Shown one piece after another: positions 5,817 through 6,947 of a stretch of DNA of 6,947 nt. Position numbers and translations under genes: made by a program. Under the pieces are notes generated by a model. The model made no database searches. It had not been told where the DNA came from and saw only the letters and a program-made list of their open reading frames with translations. Numbering within the stretch: position 1 is the first letter of the stretch; each line of letters opens with the position of its first letter. The DNA comes from Fluviibacter sp041311015 (GTDB taxonomy: Bacteria; Pseudomonadota; Gammaproteobacteria; Burkholderiales; Rhodocyclaceae): NCBI GenBank assembly GCA_041311015.1, contig JBFYKG010000076.1, positions 1 to 6,947 of the forward strand, written 5' to 3'.

Positions 5817-6146
5817 TCAGGCGGTGCGCGAACGCTTCTCGTCGATCCCGGAAATGCCTTCCCGACGATGCAGCTCCTGCAGAATATCGTCAGCCGACAG
5901 ATCAAAGAAGGCCATCAACACCAGGATGTGATACACCACGTCTGTGGCCTCGTTGACGATCGGCAGACGCTTACCGTCTTTGGCCGCCATGATCAGCTCG
6001 GCAGATTCCTCACCGATCTTCTTCAGGATGGCGTCGGGGCCCTTGGCAAACAGGGCAGCGGTATACGACGTCGTCGGGTCTGCATTGCGGCGGGCAAGCA
6101 GGGTCTCGCTTAGACGGTTCAAGACTTCCAGGGTTCCGGCTTTCAT
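5817..6146 (-). CDS. hisE: Phosphoribosyl-ATP pyrophosphatase
   Basis: HisE removes pyrophosphate from phosphoribosyl-ATP to give phosphoribosyl-AMP, the second step of histidine synthesis. The 109-residue protein is an all-alpha MazG-like NTP pyrophosphatase. Its Mg-binding acidic motifs are Glu47-x-x-Glu50 in GEESAEL and Glu66-x-x-Asp69 in NEATDVVYH. DPTTSYTAALFAKG (23-36) is also typical of HisE. It is a separate gene, unlike the fused hisIE of E. coli. The start codon overlaps the hisI stop (ATGA, 6143-6146) and follows AAGGAT at 8-nt spacing inside the end of hisI, so start and coupling are well supported. hinT follows 12 bp downstream. Confidence 0.97.
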   Translation of the reverse strand: MKAGTLEVLNRLSETLLARRNADPTTSYTAALFAKGPDAILKKIGEESAELIMAAKDGKRLPIVNEATDVVYHILVLMAFFDLSADDILQELHRREGISGIDEKRSRTA

Positions 6147-6547
6147 TGATAGATATCCTTCGGGTCTTTCAAGATGGGCTCGACAGGAGACCAGTGCTCG
6201 CCAATCAACGCATTGAAGAAGCAGGTTGACCGTCCGGTATGGCAGGCAATCCCACCCTGCTGCTCTACCAGCATGAGAATGGCATCGCCATCACAGTCGG
6301 TCCGGATCCCACGCACAAGTTGTTCATGGCCCGATTCCTCGCCTTTGCGCCACAGGCGCTGACGCGACCGGGACCAGTATACCGCCCGGCCGGTTTCTAC
6401 CGTCTGCAGTAACGATTCGCGGTTCATCCAGGCCTGCATCAGGATCACACCGGTTTCAATATCCTGGGCGACTGCCGGAATCAGGCCGTCCTCGTTGAAG
6501 CGCAGGGCGTCCAGCCAGTTCAGTTCGGGGTTCAGATCCTGACTCAT
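6143..6547 (-). CDS. hisI: Phosphoribosyl-AMP cyclohydrolase
   Basis: HisI opens the adenine ring of phosphoribosyl-AMP, the third histidine-biosynthesis step, directly after HisE. The 134-residue protein is full length for stand-alone HisI. Motifs are AWMNRESL (39-46), YWSRSRQRLWRKGEESGH (57-74), and DCDGDAILMLVEQQGGIACHTGRSTCFF (84-111). In the last, Cys85, Cys102 and Cys109 are the expected zinc ligands and Asp84, Asp86 and Asp88 the Mg-binding group. The ATG lies one base after the hisF TGA (TGAGATG) with no strong ribosome site, so it is probably read by coupling to hisF; a small hairpin in the hisF 3' end precedes it. It overlaps hisE by 4 bp. Confidence 0.97.
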   Translation of the reverse strand: MSQDLNPELNWLDALRFNEDGLIPAVAQDIETGVILMQAWMNRESLLQTVETGRAVYWSRSRQRLWRKGEESGHEQLVRGIRTDCDGDAILMLVEQQGGIACHTGRSTCFFNALIGEHWSPVEPILKDPKDIYQ

Positions 6548-6548
6548 C

Positions 6549-6947
6549 TCACATCCGCACGGGGATGCCCCGTTCCTTCATGTAGGACTTGGCCTCTTGC
6601 ACCGTGTGCTGACCAAAATGAAAAATCGACGCGGCCAGAACCGCCGAGGCGTGGCCCTCGCTCACCCCATCTGCCAGATGGGCGAGCGATCCGACACCAC
6701 CGCTGGCAATCACCGGTACCGGTACGGCATCCGATACCGCACGGGTCAGCGCCAGATCAAAACCTTCACAGGTCCCATCTCGGTCCATACTGGTCAGCAG
6801 AATTTCGCCGGCACCATAGTCGGCCATCTTGCAGGCCCAGGCAATCACATCTAGGCCGGTGGCCTTGCGCCCACCATGGGTAAACACTTCCCAGCGGCCA
6901 GGCGAAACCTGCTTGGCATCAATGGCCACCACAATGCATTGCGAGCC
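6549..6947 (-). CDS. hisF: Imidazole glycerol phosphate synthase cyclase subunit, 5' part missing
   Basis: HisF, with the glutaminase HisH, converts PRFAR and ammonia to imidazole glycerol phosphate and AICAR. The visible C-terminal 132 residues form the second half of the (beta/alpha)8 barrel. CIVVAIDAK carries the catalytic Asp equivalent to Asp130 of T. maritima. WEVFTHGGRKATGLD, GEILLTSMDRDGT, VPVIASGGVG (phosphate loop) and AVLAASIFHFG (second phosphate loop) follow, and the protein ends ERGIPVRM. The first half, with the other catalytic Asp near residue 11, lies off the right edge. A GTG at 6930-6932 is only an internal valine and not a start. It is separated from hisI by one base. Confidence 0.97.
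   Translation of the reverse strand, partial: GSQCIVVAIDAKQVSPGRWEVFTHGGRKATGLDVIAWACKMADYGAGEILLTSMDRDGTCEGFDLALTRAVSDAVPVPVIASGGVGSLAHLADGVSEGHASAVLAASIFHFGQHTVQEAKSYMKERGIPVRM
6559..6573 (-). other. Small GC-rich hairpin at the end of hisF, before hisI
   Basis: ACGGGG-CAT-CCCCGT on the minus strand is a perfect 6-bp stem with a 3-nt loop. Its 3' edge lies 11 nt before the hisI ATG, where a ribosome site would be expected. It encodes the conserved end of HisF (RGIPV), so the symmetry may come only from codon choice. Confidence 0.3.

Noticed and set aside
1..6947. A search for a new defence, mobile or biosynthetic system
   Set aside because: Every gene belongs to a known core family. No tRNA, integrase, transposase, terminal repeat, CRISPR-like repeat or composition shift was seen.

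Overview
The window is about 58-60% GC by eye and carries ten protein genes with almost no spare DNA. Nine lie on the minus strand and one on the plus strand. Two are cut by the window edges: sucD on the left and hisF on the right. The proteins look betaproteobacterial. SucD has the short lysine-rich insertion before its GPNCPG motif that I associate with that class, TatA has His at position 8, and the order his - HIT protein - tatABC - Nif3-like is one I recall as common in Burkholderiales, Rhodocyclales and Neisseriales. Neisseriales or a relative is my best guess, but the sequence alone does not fix the order or genus.

Right part (3733-6947, minus strand, read right to left): hisF (3' part), hisI, hisE, a histidine-triad hydrolase (hinT), tatA, tatB and tatC. 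The genes are overlapped or separated by 1-80 bases, so this looks like one transcription unit. HisI, HisE and HisF carry out successive histidine-biosynthesis steps. TatA, TatB and TatC form the complete twin-arginine translocase for folded proteins. HinT is a nucleoside phosphoramidate hydrolase that commonly sits between the two groups.

Middle (2158-3745): a plus-strand class II glutamine amidotransferase of the YafJ type overlaps the end of tatC tail to tail by 13 bp. It is divergent, across only 37 bp, from a Nif3/DUF34 dinuclear-metal protein on the minus strand.

Left part (1-2157): a 250-bp non-coding gap with several small palindromes leads into sucC and sucD, the two subunits of the ADP-forming succinyl-CoA synthetase of the TCA cycle. 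The two genes are 10 bp apart and the sucD ribosome site overlaps the sucC stop codon.

I see no mobile element, RNA gene, CRISPR array, phage gene or evident new defence or biosynthetic system. This is core housekeeping DNA. The points worth a second look are the tightly packed yafJ locus, the long charged N-terminus of TatC, the structured tatA-tatB gap, and the palindromes upstream of sucCD.
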